Below are positions 1 to 9,710 of a stretch of DNA of 64,000 bases, one piece after another. The notes under the pieces are model-generated. The model was given only the letters and a program-made list of their open reading frames with translations. It made no database searches and had not been told where the DNA came from. How positions within the stretch are numbered: the stretch's first letter is position 1; each line of letters begins with the position of its first letter. Source of the stretch: Flavobacteriales bacterium (lineage in GTDB: Bacteria > Bacteroidota > Bacteroidia > Flavobacteriales > Flavobacteriaceae); contig JACJYY010000004.1 in assembly GCA_020635875.1 (NCBI GenBank), forward strand, positions 1-64,000, in the 5' to 3' direction. A program made the position numbers and the translations under genes.

Positions 1-8
1 AGTTTAAT

Positions 9-404
9 CTACAACTCTTCGTAATCATCATCTTCTTCCCAAGGATGGGTGAAAGAATCAATATCTCTTCTGTCTTTTTTGGTGGGTCTTCCAACCCCTT
101 TTTCGCGATAATAACTAGATGTTTCTCGGATTAGTTTTAGTTTGTCTAATTCTTCAGGAGGGGTAGTGTCAACCCGATATAAATCAACCAGTTTGGCTCC
201 TAATCGACTTTTAGGTATATCAAGCACTTTGAGGGTGTACGTGATTTGATTTTTTTTTAGGGTTATTATATCTCCTGATAGCACATTTTTAGACGGTTTA
301 GCTTTTTGGTCATTGAGCGTGATTTGTCCCTTATTACAAGCTTGGGTAGCTAAATTTCGGGTCTTGTAATAACGAATACACCATAAATATTTATCGATTC
401 TCAT
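9..404 (-). CDS. S4-domain RNA-binding protein (Hsp15-like)
   Basis: The 131-residue protein begins directly with an S4 RNA-binding fold (residues 1-60), opening MRIDKYLWCIRYYKTRNLA, where basic and aromatic residues contact RNA. The C-terminal part carries GRPTKKDRR followed by a very acidic tail (EEDDDYEEL). Length and layout match Hsp15, which in E. coli binds stalled 50S subunits carrying peptidyl-tRNA. The start is the ATG at 404. It is transcribed away from the peptidyl-prolyl isomerase genes, with only 83 bases between the divergent starts. That the function is ribosome rescue is inferred from the family; the fold assignment is firm. Confidence 0.85.
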   Translation of the reverse strand: MRIDKYLWCIRYYKTRNLATQACNKGQITLNDQKAKPSKNVLSGDIITLKKNQITYTLKVLDIPKSRLGAKLVDLYRVDTTPPEELDKLKLIRETSSYYREKGVGRPTKKDRRDIDSFTHPWEEDDDYEEL

Positions 405-487
405 ACAACTCTTAAACTCAGGTTAAATGTGTCTCAAAAATAAATCAAATTTGTATCTTGCGGCTTCAAAATATTTAAAAAAATCAA

Positions 488-1510
488 ATGGTTTTAAGGA
501 TTTTATTGGCAATATGTTTAGGTATAGTTGTGTTGTCTTGTGATAATAAAGATGAGGGGTTTGTTCAATATCAGTTACGAGATGTAACTATGCAGTATAC
601 TCTGGATTCTGAGACCATCGAAAAGTATTTAGAAGAGAATACAATAGCAGTAGATTCAACTGATGGGATTAAAAAGTATAGCATCAGGGAAAAGAAAGAA
701 GGTGAGACTTCAATTACTGGTTTTTCTGGATATAAAATGGTTGAATATGCTGTAGGTGATTTAACTTATAATATCCATTATGTAGAACTTTCTAAAGGTA
801 AAAACATTCAACCTATCCGATTTGATTCATTGTTTGTTTCTTATAAGGGTATGAATCTTAAAAATGAGACTTTTTTAGATAATCAAGAACCAAGATGGGA
901 AGTGCCATCTAAAACCAGAAAATCTGGAGAGCTATTTTCTTTAACAGCACCTCAGTTAATTAGCACACTATTTAAGTCGGGAGATTTTACTCCTAATGGA
1001 GACGGGACATTTACATTTACAGATTATGGACATGGAATTGTTTTTGTGCCATCGGGGTTAGGTTTCTTTGAGATGGCTCAACCTTCGTTAGATTCATATT
1101 CTCCTATTGTATTGGAGTTTAAACTTTATCATGTAAGACAACGAGACCACGACGGTGATGGAGTAAAGACATTTGAAGAAAAAACAAACTTAACAGACAA
1201 TCCGTTTGATGGGTTTTATGAACTTGATACCGATGGAGATGGTATAGCTAATTTCATGGACGCAGATGATGATGGAGATGGTATACTCACAAAGACGGAG
1301 CTTTCGTACAAGGATAAAGAAACGTCAGAAGGGGTTAAATGGACTGATGGAAATGCTGATGGGGATGATTATTTAGATTATCTTGACAACAATGATGACG
1401 GTGATGAAATTCTTACAAAAGACGAAGACACCAATGTAAACGGAGATTGGACTGACGATGATGCTAATGGTAATGGGATACCTAATTATCTTGATAAGGA
1501 AGACAAATAA
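488..1510 (+). CDS. FKBP-like lipoprotein with acidic calcium-type repeats
   Basis: A 340-residue surface or periplasmic lipoprotein. The signal peptide ends in a lipobox with Cys18 (VVLSC). The middle region (about 60-215) looks like an FKBP-type peptidyl-prolyl isomerase: GFSGYKMVEY early and GHGIVFVPSGLGFF later resemble the FKBP strand and active-site loop. From about residue 215 to the end it is a string of DxDGDG-type loops (DHDGDGV, DTDGDGI, DDDGDGI, NADGDDY, NDDGDEI), as in thrombospondin type 3 or dockerin-like calcium-binding repeats. It heads a run of periplasmic folding genes on the same strand, 37 bases before the next. The calcium role is inferred from the motif; the isomerase assignment is likely but not certain because the domain is divergent. 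Confidence 0.72.
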   Translation: MVLRILLAICLGIVVLSCDNKDEGFVQYQLRDVTMQYTLDSETIEKYLEENTIAVDSTDGIKKYSIREKKEGETSITGFSGYKMVEYAVGDLTYNIHYVELSKGKNIQPIRFDSLFVSYKGMNLKNETFLDNQEPRWEVPSKTRKSGELFSLTAPQLISTLFKSGDFTPNGDGTFTFTDYGHGIVFVPSGLGFFEMAQPSLDSYSPIVLEFKLYHVRQRDHDGDGVKTFEEKTNLTDNPFDGFYELDTDGDGIANFMDADDDGDGILTKTELSYKDKETSEGVKWTDGNADGDDYLDYLDNNDDGDEILTKDEDTNVNGDWTDDDANGNGIPNYLDKEDK

Positions 1511-1547
1511 AACTAAACATAACTAACTAATTAAAAAGAATTTAATC

Positions 1548-3506
1548 ATGAAGTGTAACAGTTTTTTTATTCTATTATTATTTTTCGGTGTGTTGAGTAC
1601 CGCACAAACAGAATCAAACGATGTGTTATTTACGATTGATAATCAGGAATATAATGCTGACGAATTCAAAAGAGTGTACCAAAAGAATATTGATTTAGTT
1701 AAAGATGAATCTCAAAAAGATATTGATCAGTATTTACAGTTGTACATTGCCTATAAACTTAAAGTAAATAAAGCCTATGAGCTGGGTTTAGACGAAAAAA
1801 GTCAATTCAAAAGTGAATTGACTAGTTACAGAAGTCAATTGGCTAAAAAATATTTACTGGATAAAAAAGTAACACAAGAACTAGTAGAGGAAGGTTATAA
1901 TCGTTTGAAGAAAGAGGTAAGAGCCTCACATATATTATTAAGAGTTGATGAATACGCCTCACCAGAAGATACCTTAAAAGCATATAATAAGTTACTCGAA
2001 TTAAAAGTACGTGCCGAAAAAGGCGAATCGTTTAGTACAATGGCAGAAAACTATTCGGAAGATCCTTCTGCTAAACAGAATAAAGGAGATCTAGGCTATT
2101 TTACTGCGTTTAAAATGGTTTACCCTTTTGAAAATGCAGCCTATACTACACCTGTAGGCGGGATATCAATGCCTGTTAGAACGAAGTTTGGTTATCATAT
2201 AGTTAAGGTTGATGATGTTAGGCCAAGTAGAGGAGAGGCGATAGCAGCACATATCATGTTGTTCAAAAAAGAAAAGGACACAGCCACCTTTAAGCCTAAG
2301 GATAAAATATACGATATCTACTTAAAGTTAAAACAAGGAGAAAAATTTGAAACTTTAGCCAAAAACTATTCGGAAGACGGAGCAAGCGCTTCTAATGGAG
2401 GTAAACTAGAAAAATTTGGTACAGGAGAGGTGGGGTCTGTTCCTTTTGAGGATGCCGTATTTAGTTTAGAAAAACCAGGAGATTATTCAGAACCATTTGA
2501 AACCATTTATGGGTGGCATATTGTTAAACTAATAGAAAAAATTCCATTACAATCATTTGAAGAGTTAGAATCAAAAATCAAATTTAAAGTGCTACGTGAT
2601 GATCGTTCTGTAGTGTTGAAAAATACATTAACCGAAAAACTGCAAGCGAAGTACAAAGTGACTCATAACAAAAAAATGTTTAACGAAGTTGGAAAAGTAT
2701 TCACAGATAAGTTTTATAACAAATCGTGGAGTACACCTGAAAAGTATAAATATGATGCAGAGGTTCTTTTGAAATTGGATACATTAGATATCAAAGTAAA
2801 AGAGTTTTTAAATTATTTGTATGCTCAGCAAAACTCAGATATAGCTATAAAACCAAAAGAAAAATTACTTGATTTTCTTTACGACAAGTACATCAAGGAA
2901 CAATTGAATTTGTACTATACGAATAACTTGGAAGAAGAAATGCCAGAGTTCAAGTCTGTGATGACTGAGTACAAAGAAGGAATTTTGTTGTTTGATTTAA
3001 TGAGCGAAAACGTTTGGTCAAAAGCCAAAAAGGACACATTGGGATTAAAAGCCTTTTATGAAAAAAACAAAGAAAATTATAAATGGGGCGTTAGATATGA
3101 TGTGAAAATTATTTCTTCAACGGATTTAAAAGTAATTAAGAAATCCAGAAAGCATCTAACAAAGGGCAAAGGAGTTGAATACATCAGAAGAACATTCAAT
3201 ACAGAACAAGAAAATAAGGTAATGATAGAAGAGGGAATCTTTGAAGTGGGTTCTCAAAAATTACCAAAAAGTTATGTGTATGTTGATGGAGTATCTGACA
3301 TAATTGAAGAGGGAGATTATTTTTATATACTAGTAGGAAAGGAGAAATTACCAGCCTCTGTCAAGGAACTGGATGAAACCAAAGGTCAAGTAATTAGTGA
3401 TTACCAACAGTTTTTAGAGAAGCAGTGGGTGGAAGAAATGAAAGCTAAATCAACCATCACTATCAACGAGGGTATTTTAGATAAAGTAAAGAAGAGCCTG
3501 CAATAA
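1548..3506 (+). CDS. Peptidyl-prolyl cis-trans isomerase, two parvulin domains
   Basis: A 652-residue exported protein with an N-terminal signal peptide (about residues 1-19, ending LSTAQT). After a SurA-like helical N region there are two parvulin (PpiC) domains. The first runs from about 123 (VRASHILLRV) to 224 (GYHIVKVDDV), the second from about 233 (AAHIMLF) to 332 (GWHIVKLIEKI). About 300 more residues follow with no clear domain. The likely role is folding or escorting outer-membrane proteins in the periplasm. Its stop codon overlaps the next start by one base (TAATG), so it is cotranscribed and probably translationally coupled with two further SurA-like genes. Confidence 0.9.
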   Translation: MKCNSFFILLLFFGVLSTAQTESNDVLFTIDNQEYNADEFKRVYQKNIDLVKDESQKDIDQYLQLYIAYKLKVNKAYELGLDEKSQFKSELTSYRSQLAKKYLLDKKVTQELVEEGYNRLKKEVRASHILLRVDEYASPEDTLKAYNKLLELKVRAEKGESFSTMAENYSEDPSAKQNKGDLGYFTAFKMVYPFENAAYTTPVGGISMPVRTKFGYHIVKVDDVRPSRGEAIAAHIMLFKKEKDTATFKPKDKIYDIYLKLKQGEKFETLAKNYSEDGASASNGGKLEKFGTGEVGSVPFEDAVFSLEKPGDYSEPFETIYGWHIVKLIEKIPLQSFEELESKIKFKVLRDDRSVVLKNTLTEKLQAKYKVTHNKKMFNEVGKVFTDKFYNKSWSTPEKYKYDAEVLLKLDTLDIKVKEFLNYLYAQQNSDIAIKPKEKLLDFLYDKYIKEQLNLYYTNNLEEEMPEFKSVMTEYKEGILLFDLMSENVWSKAKKDTLGLKAFYEKNKENYKWGVRYDVKIISSTDLKVIKKSRKHLTKGKGVEYIRRTFNTEQENKVMIEEGIFEVGSQKLPKSYVYVDGVSDIIEEGDYFYILVGKEKLPASVKELDETKGQVISDYQQFLEKQWVEEMKAKSTITINEGILDKVKKSLQ

Positions 3507-4363
3507 TGAAGATAACCACTATTGGTTTAGGGATATTATTTTTTGCTTTTGTTTTTTCTTGTCAGAAGAACACACAAGGTAATTTGTCTGGAGCCATTGC
3601 AAGAGTGGATGACTCGTATTTATTTGTTCAAGATATTGAAGGCTTAGTGCCTAAAGGAACGTCTCCAGAAGATAGTTTGGTTATTGTTCAGAATTATATA
3701 CATACTTGGGCATCAAAAAAGATTATTATGGCTGCTTCTGAAAATAATATGAATAAAGAAGTAAAAATTGCCATAGATCGTCTGGTAGAGCAGTATAAGG
3801 CTGATTTGTATACTAATTCATACATAGAAAGGTTGGTCTCTAAATCATTGGATACCGTAGTAGATGAAGAGGATTTAAAATCTTTGTATGCCGAAACAAA
3901 AAACCATTTTACCCTAAATGAAAACTTGGTTAAATTACGATTGATTGTGGTAAAAAATGGTCATCATGAGTATAAGAAGATTGTAGAAAAATTCAAAAGA
4001 TTTAACGAAGATGATCAAGCGTATTTAGCATCTATTGGGATGCAATTTTCCCATTTTGCCTGGAATCAGGAAGATTGGGTAGAAACGCAAAGTATTGTAG
4101 ATGAGTTGCCATTTATTACTCCAGAAACTGAAAAGCACTACTTGATAGAGGGTAACTTTATCGAAGAGAAAGATGCACAATATTCCTATTTGGTTAAAGT
4201 AAAGAGCGTGTTACATGTTGGTGACGAGAGTCCCTATGAGTACCAAAGAAAGATTCTAAAGGATATTGTATTGAACAGAAGAAAATCGAAGTTGATAGAA
4301 CAACTTAAAAAAGAGATTACAAATAATGCCATTAAAGATGAGAAGTTTGAAGTATTTAAGTAG
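3506..4363 (+). CDS. SurA-N-like lipoprotein of the parvulin operon
   Basis: A 285-residue lipoprotein with a lipobox at Cys19 (FVFSC). It begins like SurA/PpiC proteins: after the signal comes GAIARVDDSYLFVQDI, the usual opening before the chaperone helices, but no GYHIV-type parvulin active-site strand can be seen. It may therefore be a chaperone module without isomerase activity. It lies between two parvulin-domain proteins, sharing one base with the upstream gene and about 26 bases with the downstream one, which points to a three-part periplasmic folding set. The exact role is unknown. Confidence 0.75.
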   Translation: MKITTIGLGILFFAFVFSCQKNTQGNLSGAIARVDDSYLFVQDIEGLVPKGTSPEDSLVIVQNYIHTWASKKIIMAASENNMNKEVKIAIDRLVEQYKADLYTNSYIERLVSKSLDTVVDEEDLKSLYAETKNHFTLNENLVKLRLIVVKNGHHEYKKIVEKFKRFNEDDQAYLASIGMQFSHFAWNQEDWVETQSIVDELPFITPETEKHYLIEGNFIEEKDAQYSYLVKVKSVLHVGDESPYEYQRKILKDIVLNRRKSKLIEQLKKEITNNAIKDEKFEVFK

Positions 4364-5702
4364 AATAGTAACACTATTAATAGTAGTTAGTACAGTTGGA
4401 GTTAAGGCACAGGTGCAAAAACAGAAAGTAGATGGAGTGGTCGCTGTGGTAGGAGATTATTTTATTTTAGAGTCGGATATAGATAAAACTTTTGTAGAGC
4501 TACAAGCACAAGGAAATTCAATTAAAGGCATTACGCGTTGTGAGCTTTTAGGTAAATTATTAGAGGATAAATTATATGCACATCATGCCGTTCAAGACAG
4601 CATCCCCGTTGCGGATTCGGAGATTCAATCGTTGATGGATAATCAGATTGATTATATGTTAGAGCAGTTGGGGTCCATGGATAAAGTGGTTGGATATTTT
4701 AAAAAATCAAGTGAGGACGAACTCAAAAGTGAGTTGTCAGATATCATTAAAATGAACAAACTCTCTACTAAAATGCAGGAAAAGGTAGTGAGTGGAGTGG
4801 AGATAACACCAGAAGAGACCAAACAGTTTTTTAATAGTATTGCTGAAGATGATATTCCTGTTTTTGGTGCTGAATTGGAGCTGGCTCAGATTGTAATAAA
4901 GCCTGAAATAACACAAGAAGATAAGGATAAGGTTATTGAAAGATTAAACAAGATAAGAAAGGACGTTTTAGAAAACGGAGCAAGTTTTACTAGTAAAGCC
5001 GTGTTGTATTCGGAAGATCCAGGTTCAAGATCCGATGGAGGATTTTACAAAATGACCAAAAAAACACCATTTGTCAAGGAATTTAAGGATGTCGCTTTCA
5101 GTATGGCAGAAGGTGAAGTTTCAGAACCCTTTGAAACTGAATTTGGTTATCATATAATTTATTTGGAAAAAATTAGAGGACGTGAGTTAGAGTTGCGACA
5201 CATTCTTTTAATGCCGAATATTACCAATCAAGCGTTAAAGGAAGCAAAAGATAAAATTGAATTAATTCGAAAACGTATTCTTAATAATGAAATCACATTT
5301 GCGGATGCTGCCAGAGAATATTCCGACGAAAAGGAAACCAGAAATAATGGTGGCGTGTTAATTAATCCTAAGACCTTTACGGCTCAATTTGAATTAACAA
5401 AAATGGATCCTACATTGTATTCGCAAGTGGTTAACTTAAAGAATGACGAGGTGTCTTATCCGTTGTTAGATCAAGATCGATCAGGAAGAAAATTCTATAA
5501 AATTATTAAGATTACTAATAGTACAGAAGAGCACAAGGCTGATTACGCTAGAGATTATTCAAGAATCAGAGAATTAGCTCTTAAAGAAAAACAAATTAAA
5601 GCCATTCAGAAATGGTCTGAAACTAAAATTGAAGAAACCTATATTAAGATAAATGGTGAGTACAAAAATTGTACTTTTAAGAACAATTGGTTGAAAAATT
5701 AA
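4338..5702 (+). CDS. SurA-like periplasmic chaperone, peptidyl-prolyl isomerase
   Basis: About 454 residues. I chose the ATG at 4338 rather than the in-frame one at 4326, because MRSLKYLSRIVTLLIVV then forms a clean signal peptide ending VKAQ; either start lies inside the end of the upstream gene. The N region (VDGVVAVVGDYFILESDID) is typical of SurA. Two parvulin-type modules follow: about 180-278 (from ELAQIVIK to GYHIIYLEKI) and about 285-390 (from LRHILLMPN), the second weaker. It is the most SurA-like member of the cluster and likely escorts beta-barrel proteins to the outer membrane. The stop lies 4 bases before the MoxR gene, so they are probably one transcript. Confidence 0.88.
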   Translation: MRSLKYLSRIVTLLIVVSTVGVKAQVQKQKVDGVVAVVGDYFILESDIDKTFVELQAQGNSIKGITRCELLGKLLEDKLYAHHAVQDSIPVADSEIQSLMDNQIDYMLEQLGSMDKVVGYFKKSSEDELKSELSDIIKMNKLSTKMQEKVVSGVEITPEETKQFFNSIAEDDIPVFGAELELAQIVIKPEITQEDKDKVIERLNKIRKDVLENGASFTSKAVLYSEDPGSRSDGGFYKMTKKTPFVKEFKDVAFSMAEGEVSEPFETEFGYHIIYLEKIRGRELELRHILLMPNITNQALKEAKDKIELIRKRILNNEITFADAAREYSDEKETRNNGGVLINPKTFTAQFELTKMDPTLYSQVVNLKNDEVSYPLLDQDRSGRKFYKIIKITNSTEEHKADYARDYSRIRELALKEKQIKAIQKWSETKIEETYIKINGEYKNCTFKNNWLKN

Positions 5703-5706
5703 TAAG

Positions 5707-6660
5707 ATGTCAGACGTTAAGGCTATAGAGCAATTGGTAAATCGCCAGCTTCAGGTAAAAAAAGAAATTTCAAAAGTGATTATTGGTCAGGAAAAGGTAA
5801 TCAATGAAATTTTGATTAGTATTTTCTCAGGAGGACATGCCCTATTAATTGGCGTACCTGGATTGGCAAAAACTTTAATGGTCAACACCATATCCACAGT
5901 GTTAGGGTTGGATTTTAAGCGAATTCAATTTACTCCAGATTTGATGCCATCTGATATTTTAGGGAGTGAAATTTTGGATGAAAACAGACAATTTAAATTC
6001 ATTAAAGGCCCCGTGTTTTCCAATATTATTTTGGCAGATGAGATTAACCGTACTCCCCCAAAAACTCAGGCGGCACTATTGGAGGCTATGCAGGAAAAAT
6101 CAGTTACAGTTGCGGGTCATCATTATAAATTAGCTAATCCTTATTTCGTTTTAGCTACCCAGAATCCGATTGAGCAGGAGGGAACTTATCCTTTGCCAGA
6201 AGCTCAGTTAGATCGATTCATGTTTGCCATAGAATTAGGATATCCAACATTTGAAGAGGAAGTAGGAGTGGTAAAAGCAACAACATCAGATTATAAACCT
6301 CTTATTCAGCCTTTATTGTCGGCAGAAGAGATAGTCAATTATCAACAATTAATCCGTCGCATGCCAATTGCAGACAATGTGATTGAATACGCTGTTCGTT
6401 TAGTGAGTAACACCCGTCCCGGAACAGCCACAACACCTGAAGTTGTGCAACAATACGTGGATTGGGGAGCAGGGCCAAGAGCTTCACAAAATCTAATTTT
6501 GGCAGCCAAAACACACGCTGCTTTTCAGGGGAAATTTTCACCTGATATTGTGGATGTGAAGGCGGTAGCAAATGGGATTTTAAGACATAGAATAGTTAAA
6601 AACTACAAGGCAGAAGCCGAAGGTATTACAGAAGAAAATATCATTCACAAAATCCTCTAG
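5707..6660 (+). CDS. MoxR-family AAA+ ATPase
   Basis: A 317-residue cytoplasmic AAA+ ATPase of the MoxR group. Walker A is GVPGLAKT (about 48-55), Walker B is IILADEINRTPP (about 107-118), and the MoxR-type sensor loop is ATQNPIEQEGTYPLPEAQ. MoxR proteins act as chaperones that mature or insert partner proteins and usually sit next to genes for a DUF58 protein and von Willebrand A-domain (Bat) proteins. Here the partners are absent: upstream are periplasmic isomerases and downstream is aconitase. The family call is firm and the substrate is unknown. Confidence 0.93.
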   Translation: MSDVKAIEQLVNRQLQVKKEISKVIIGQEKVINEILISIFSGGHALLIGVPGLAKTLMVNTISTVLGLDFKRIQFTPDLMPSDILGSEILDENRQFKFIKGPVFSNIILADEINRTPPKTQAALLEAMQEKSVTVAGHHYKLANPYFVLATQNPIEQEGTYPLPEAQLDRFMFAIELGYPTFEEEVGVVKATTSDYKPLIQPLLSAEEIVNYQQLIRRMPIADNVIEYAVRLVSNTRPGTATTPEVVQQYVDWGAGPRASQNLILAAKTHAAFQGKFSPDIVDVKAVANGILRHRIVKNYKAEAEGITEENIIHKIL

Positions 6661-6863
6661 CGTTTTTTGCTAATAGGAAGAAATTCTATGCAGAAAAGAC
6701 AAAAATAACCGAGTTAAAATGCCGATTTCATAAAAGGGTAACTTTAACCGGATTATTGATTGAATTAGTTTCAAAAAATGGGACTAATTTGTATTTTCGT
6801 CTGCGGGAAATTGTGCAAAAGTTCTTTTGCTTTTCCAAAATAAACACAGAAAAACTTATTAGA

Positions 6864-9629
6864 ATGAATTTATACAACGATTATCTCAAGGAGATTGAAG
6901 AAAGAAAAGCCCAGGGATTACATCCTAAACCAATAGATGGAGCTGATTTATTGAGTGAAATTATCGGTCAAATCAGAGATGTGAATAACAAACATAGAGA
7001 GGATTCTCTCCAGTTTTTCATTTACAATACATTGCCAGGAACAACTAGTGCGGCAGGGGTAAAAGCCAAATTCTTAAAAGAAATCATCTTAGGATTAACA
7101 GTTGTAGAGGAAATCACGCCGACTTTTGCTTTTGAATTGTTGTCCCATATGAAGGGAGGGCCTTCAATTGAGGTGTTGTTAGATTTAGCTTTAGGAGCAG
7201 ATACAACTATTGCGAAGGAAGCGGCTGAAGTGTTAAAAACTCAAGTTTTCTTATATGATGCAGACACCAGTCGTTTAAAAAAGGCGTACGAATCAGGGAG
7301 CGCTATAGCAAAAGAAATTTTAGAGAGTTATGCTCAAGCAGAATTTTTTACTAAACTTCCAGAGGTAGAGGAGAAGATTGATGTAGTGACATTTATCGCT
7401 GGGACAGGTGATATCTCAACTGACTTATTATCGCCAGGTGCAGATGCACACTCTAGATCAGATCGAGAATTACATGGACAGTGTATTTTTGAGCATAACA
7501 AACAAATGCAGGCTGAATTGTCAGCTTTAAAAGAGCAGCATTCGGATAAACGTGTGATGTTGGTGGCTGAAAAGGGAACAATGGGAGTAGGATCTTCCAG
7601 AATGTCAGGCGTAAATAACGTTGCATTATGGACAGGGATACCAGGATCACCGTATGTTCCGTTTGTTAATATTGCACCAATTATTGCTGGGACAAACGGG
7701 ATTTCACCTATATTTTTGACAACAGTTGGAGTAACCGGAGGTATTGGAATTGATCTTCAAAACTGGGTAAAGAAAAAAGACGCCCAAGGTAATATAGTTG
7801 TAGATGAATCTGGAGAGCCAGTATTAGAACAGACTTACTCTGTCGAGACAGGAACTGTATTGACTATCAATACAAAGGAGAAAAAATTATATAAAGATGG
7901 TGTAGCAGTTAAAGATATTTCAGCTGCGTTAACACCACAAAAAGTTGAATTTATCAAAGCAGGAGGATCTTATGCCGTAGTATTTGGTAAAAAGATTCAA
8001 ACTTTTGCTGCAAAGGTTTTAGGGATAGAACCACCTCAGGTGTATGCTCCTTCTAAAGAAGTTTCTGTTGAAGGACAAGGTCTAACTGCAGTAGAGAAGA
8101 TATTTAATAAAAACGCAGTAGGTACAACCCCAGGGAAAATATTACATGCAGGATCTGATGTTCGTGTAGAAGTAAATATTGTGGGTTCACAGGATACAAC
8201 AGGATTAATGACCTCTCAAGAATTAGAGGCGATGGCTGCAACGGTAATTTCTCCAATTGTTGATGGAGCGTACCAATCAGGATGTCACACAGCGTCAGTT
8301 TGGGATAAAAAGGCACAAGCAAACATCCCTAAGTTGATGAAGTTTATGAATGACTTTGGTTTAATTACGGCACGTGACCCAGAAGGAGGATATCATGCAA
8401 TGACAGATGTGATTCATAAAGTATTAAATGATATCACGGTTGATGATTGGGCTATTATTATAGGAGGAGATTCACACACACGTATGTCAAAAGGAGTTGC
8501 TTTTGGTGCGGATTCAGGAACAGTAGCATTAGCTTTGGCAACAGGCGAGGCTTCTATGCCAATACCAGAGTCGGTAAAGGTAACTTTCAAAGGAGAAATG
8601 CAAGACTATATGGATTTCCGTGATATAGTACATGCTACTCAGCAGCAGATGTTGAAGCAATTTGGAGGAGAGAATGTGTTTCAAGGAAGAATTATCGAAG
8701 TTCATTTAGGGACATTAACGGCAGATCAAGCTTTCACATTTACGGATTGGACAGCTGAGATGAAAGCAAAAGCTTCCATATGTATTTCGGAAGATGATAC
8801 CTTAATCGAGTCATTAGAGATTGCTAAATCCAGAATCCAAATCATGATCGAAAAGGGTATGGATAATGAAAAGCAAGTACTTCAAGGATTAATTGATAAA
8901 GCCAATAAACGAATTAATGAGATTAGAACAGGCGAAAAACCTGCGCTTAAACCAGATGCTAACGCTAAGTATTATGCAGAGGTCGTTGTTGATTTAGATA
9001 TCGTTGGAGAGCCAATGATTGCAGATCCAGATGTAAATAATGATGATGTTTCCAAAAGATATACCCACGATACTATTCGTCCACTTTCCTATTATGGAGG
9101 AGAGAAAAAAGTAGATCTTGGATTTATAGGTTCATGTATGGTGCATAAAGGAGACATGAAGATATTGGCTCAAATGCTCAAAAATATTGAAGCTCAACAA
9201 GGAAAAGTGGAGTTTAAAGCACCGCTAGTGGTTGCTCCTCCAACCTATAATATTGTAGATGAGTTAAAAGCAGAAGGAGATTGGGATGTATTGAAAAAAT
9301 ATTCTGGGTTTGAGTTTGATGACAATAATCCGAAGGATACTGCTCGGACTAAATATGAAAACATTTTGTACTTAGAGCGTCCAGGTTGTAACCTTTGTAT
9401 GGGTAACCAAGAGAAAGCCGAACCAGGCGATACGGTAATGGCAACATCAACACGTTTGTTTCAAGGTCGAGTAGTAAAGGATTCTAGTGAGAAAAAAGGA
9501 GAATCGTTACTTTCCTCTACGCCAGTTGTAGTCCTTTCTACGGTTTTAGGTAGAACACCTACTATGGAAGAGTATAAAGCAGCTGTTAAAGGTATTAACT
9601 TAACGAAGTTTGCTCCTCCAAGAAAATAA
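6864..9629 (+). CDS. acnB: Aconitate hydratase B
   Basis: This enzyme interconverts citrate and isocitrate in the TCA cycle, and AcnB types often also act on 2-methylisocitrate. I chose the ATG at 6864, giving 921 residues from MNLYNDYLKEI, instead of an earlier in-frame start at 6756 that would add an unlikely 36-residue leader. The layout is the AcnB type, with a HEAT-like and swivel region first (GTMGVGSSRMSGVNN) and then the catalytic domains. Iron-sulfur ligands are visible as GSCMVHKGD and RPGCNLCMGN. GGDSHTRMSKGVAFGADSG is the conserved active-site segment. It is slightly longer than E. coli AcnB. A clear terminator follows. Confidence 0.96.
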   Translation: MNLYNDYLKEIEERKAQGLHPKPIDGADLLSEIIGQIRDVNNKHREDSLQFFIYNTLPGTTSAAGVKAKFLKEIILGLTVVEEITPTFAFELLSHMKGGPSIEVLLDLALGADTTIAKEAAEVLKTQVFLYDADTSRLKKAYESGSAIAKEILESYAQAEFFTKLPEVEEKIDVVTFIAGTGDISTDLLSPGADAHSRSDRELHGQCIFEHNKQMQAELSALKEQHSDKRVMLVAEKGTMGVGSSRMSGVNNVALWTGIPGSPYVPFVNIAPIIAGTNGISPIFLTTVGVTGGIGIDLQNWVKKKDAQGNIVVDESGEPVLEQTYSVETGTVLTINTKEKKLYKDGVAVKDISAALTPQKVEFIKAGGSYAVVFGKKIQTFAAKVLGIEPPQVYAPSKEVSVEGQGLTAVEKIFNKNAVGTTPGKILHAGSDVRVEVNIVGSQDTTGLMTSQELEAMAATVISPIVDGAYQSGCHTASVWDKKAQANIPKLMKFMNDFGLITARDPEGGYHAMTDVIHKVLNDITVDDWAIIIGGDSHTRMSKGVAFGADSGTVALALATGEASMPIPESVKVTFKGEMQDYMDFRDIVHATQQQMLKQFGGENVFQGRIIEVHLGTLTADQAFTFTDWTAEMKAKASICISEDDTLIESLEIAKSRIQIMIEKGMDNEKQVLQGLIDKANKRINEIRTGEKPALKPDANAKYYAEVVVDLDIVGEPMIADPDVNNDDVSKRYTHDTIRPLSYYGGEKKVDLGFIGSCMVHKGDMKILAQMLKNIEAQQGKVEFKAPLVVAPPTYNIVDELKAEGDWDVLKKYSGFEFDDNNPKDTARTKYENILYLERPGCNLCMGNQEKAEPGDTVMATSTRLFQGRVVKDSSEKKGESLLSSTPVVVLSTVLGRTPTMEEYKAAVKGINLTKFAPPRK

Positions 9630-9649
9630 ATAAAGAGATTTATAATAGA

Positions 9650-9678
9650 AAACCCGAGTTAATGCTCGGGTTTTTTTG
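9650..9678 (+). terminator. Rho-independent terminator after acnB
   Basis: The stem AACCCGAG pairs with CTCGGGTT around a TTAATG loop and is followed by seven T residues. It ends the aconitase transcript. The convergent phosphorylase-like gene stops about 30 bases further on. Confidence 0.9.
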
Positions 9679-9710
9679 TCGTCTAAATTTTGCTAGTTTA
9701 GTAATTCAAC

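Noticed and set aside
6756..6863. N-terminal extension of aconitase B
   Set aside because: The extra 36 residues do not resemble AcnB and the ATG at 6864 gives the typical start.
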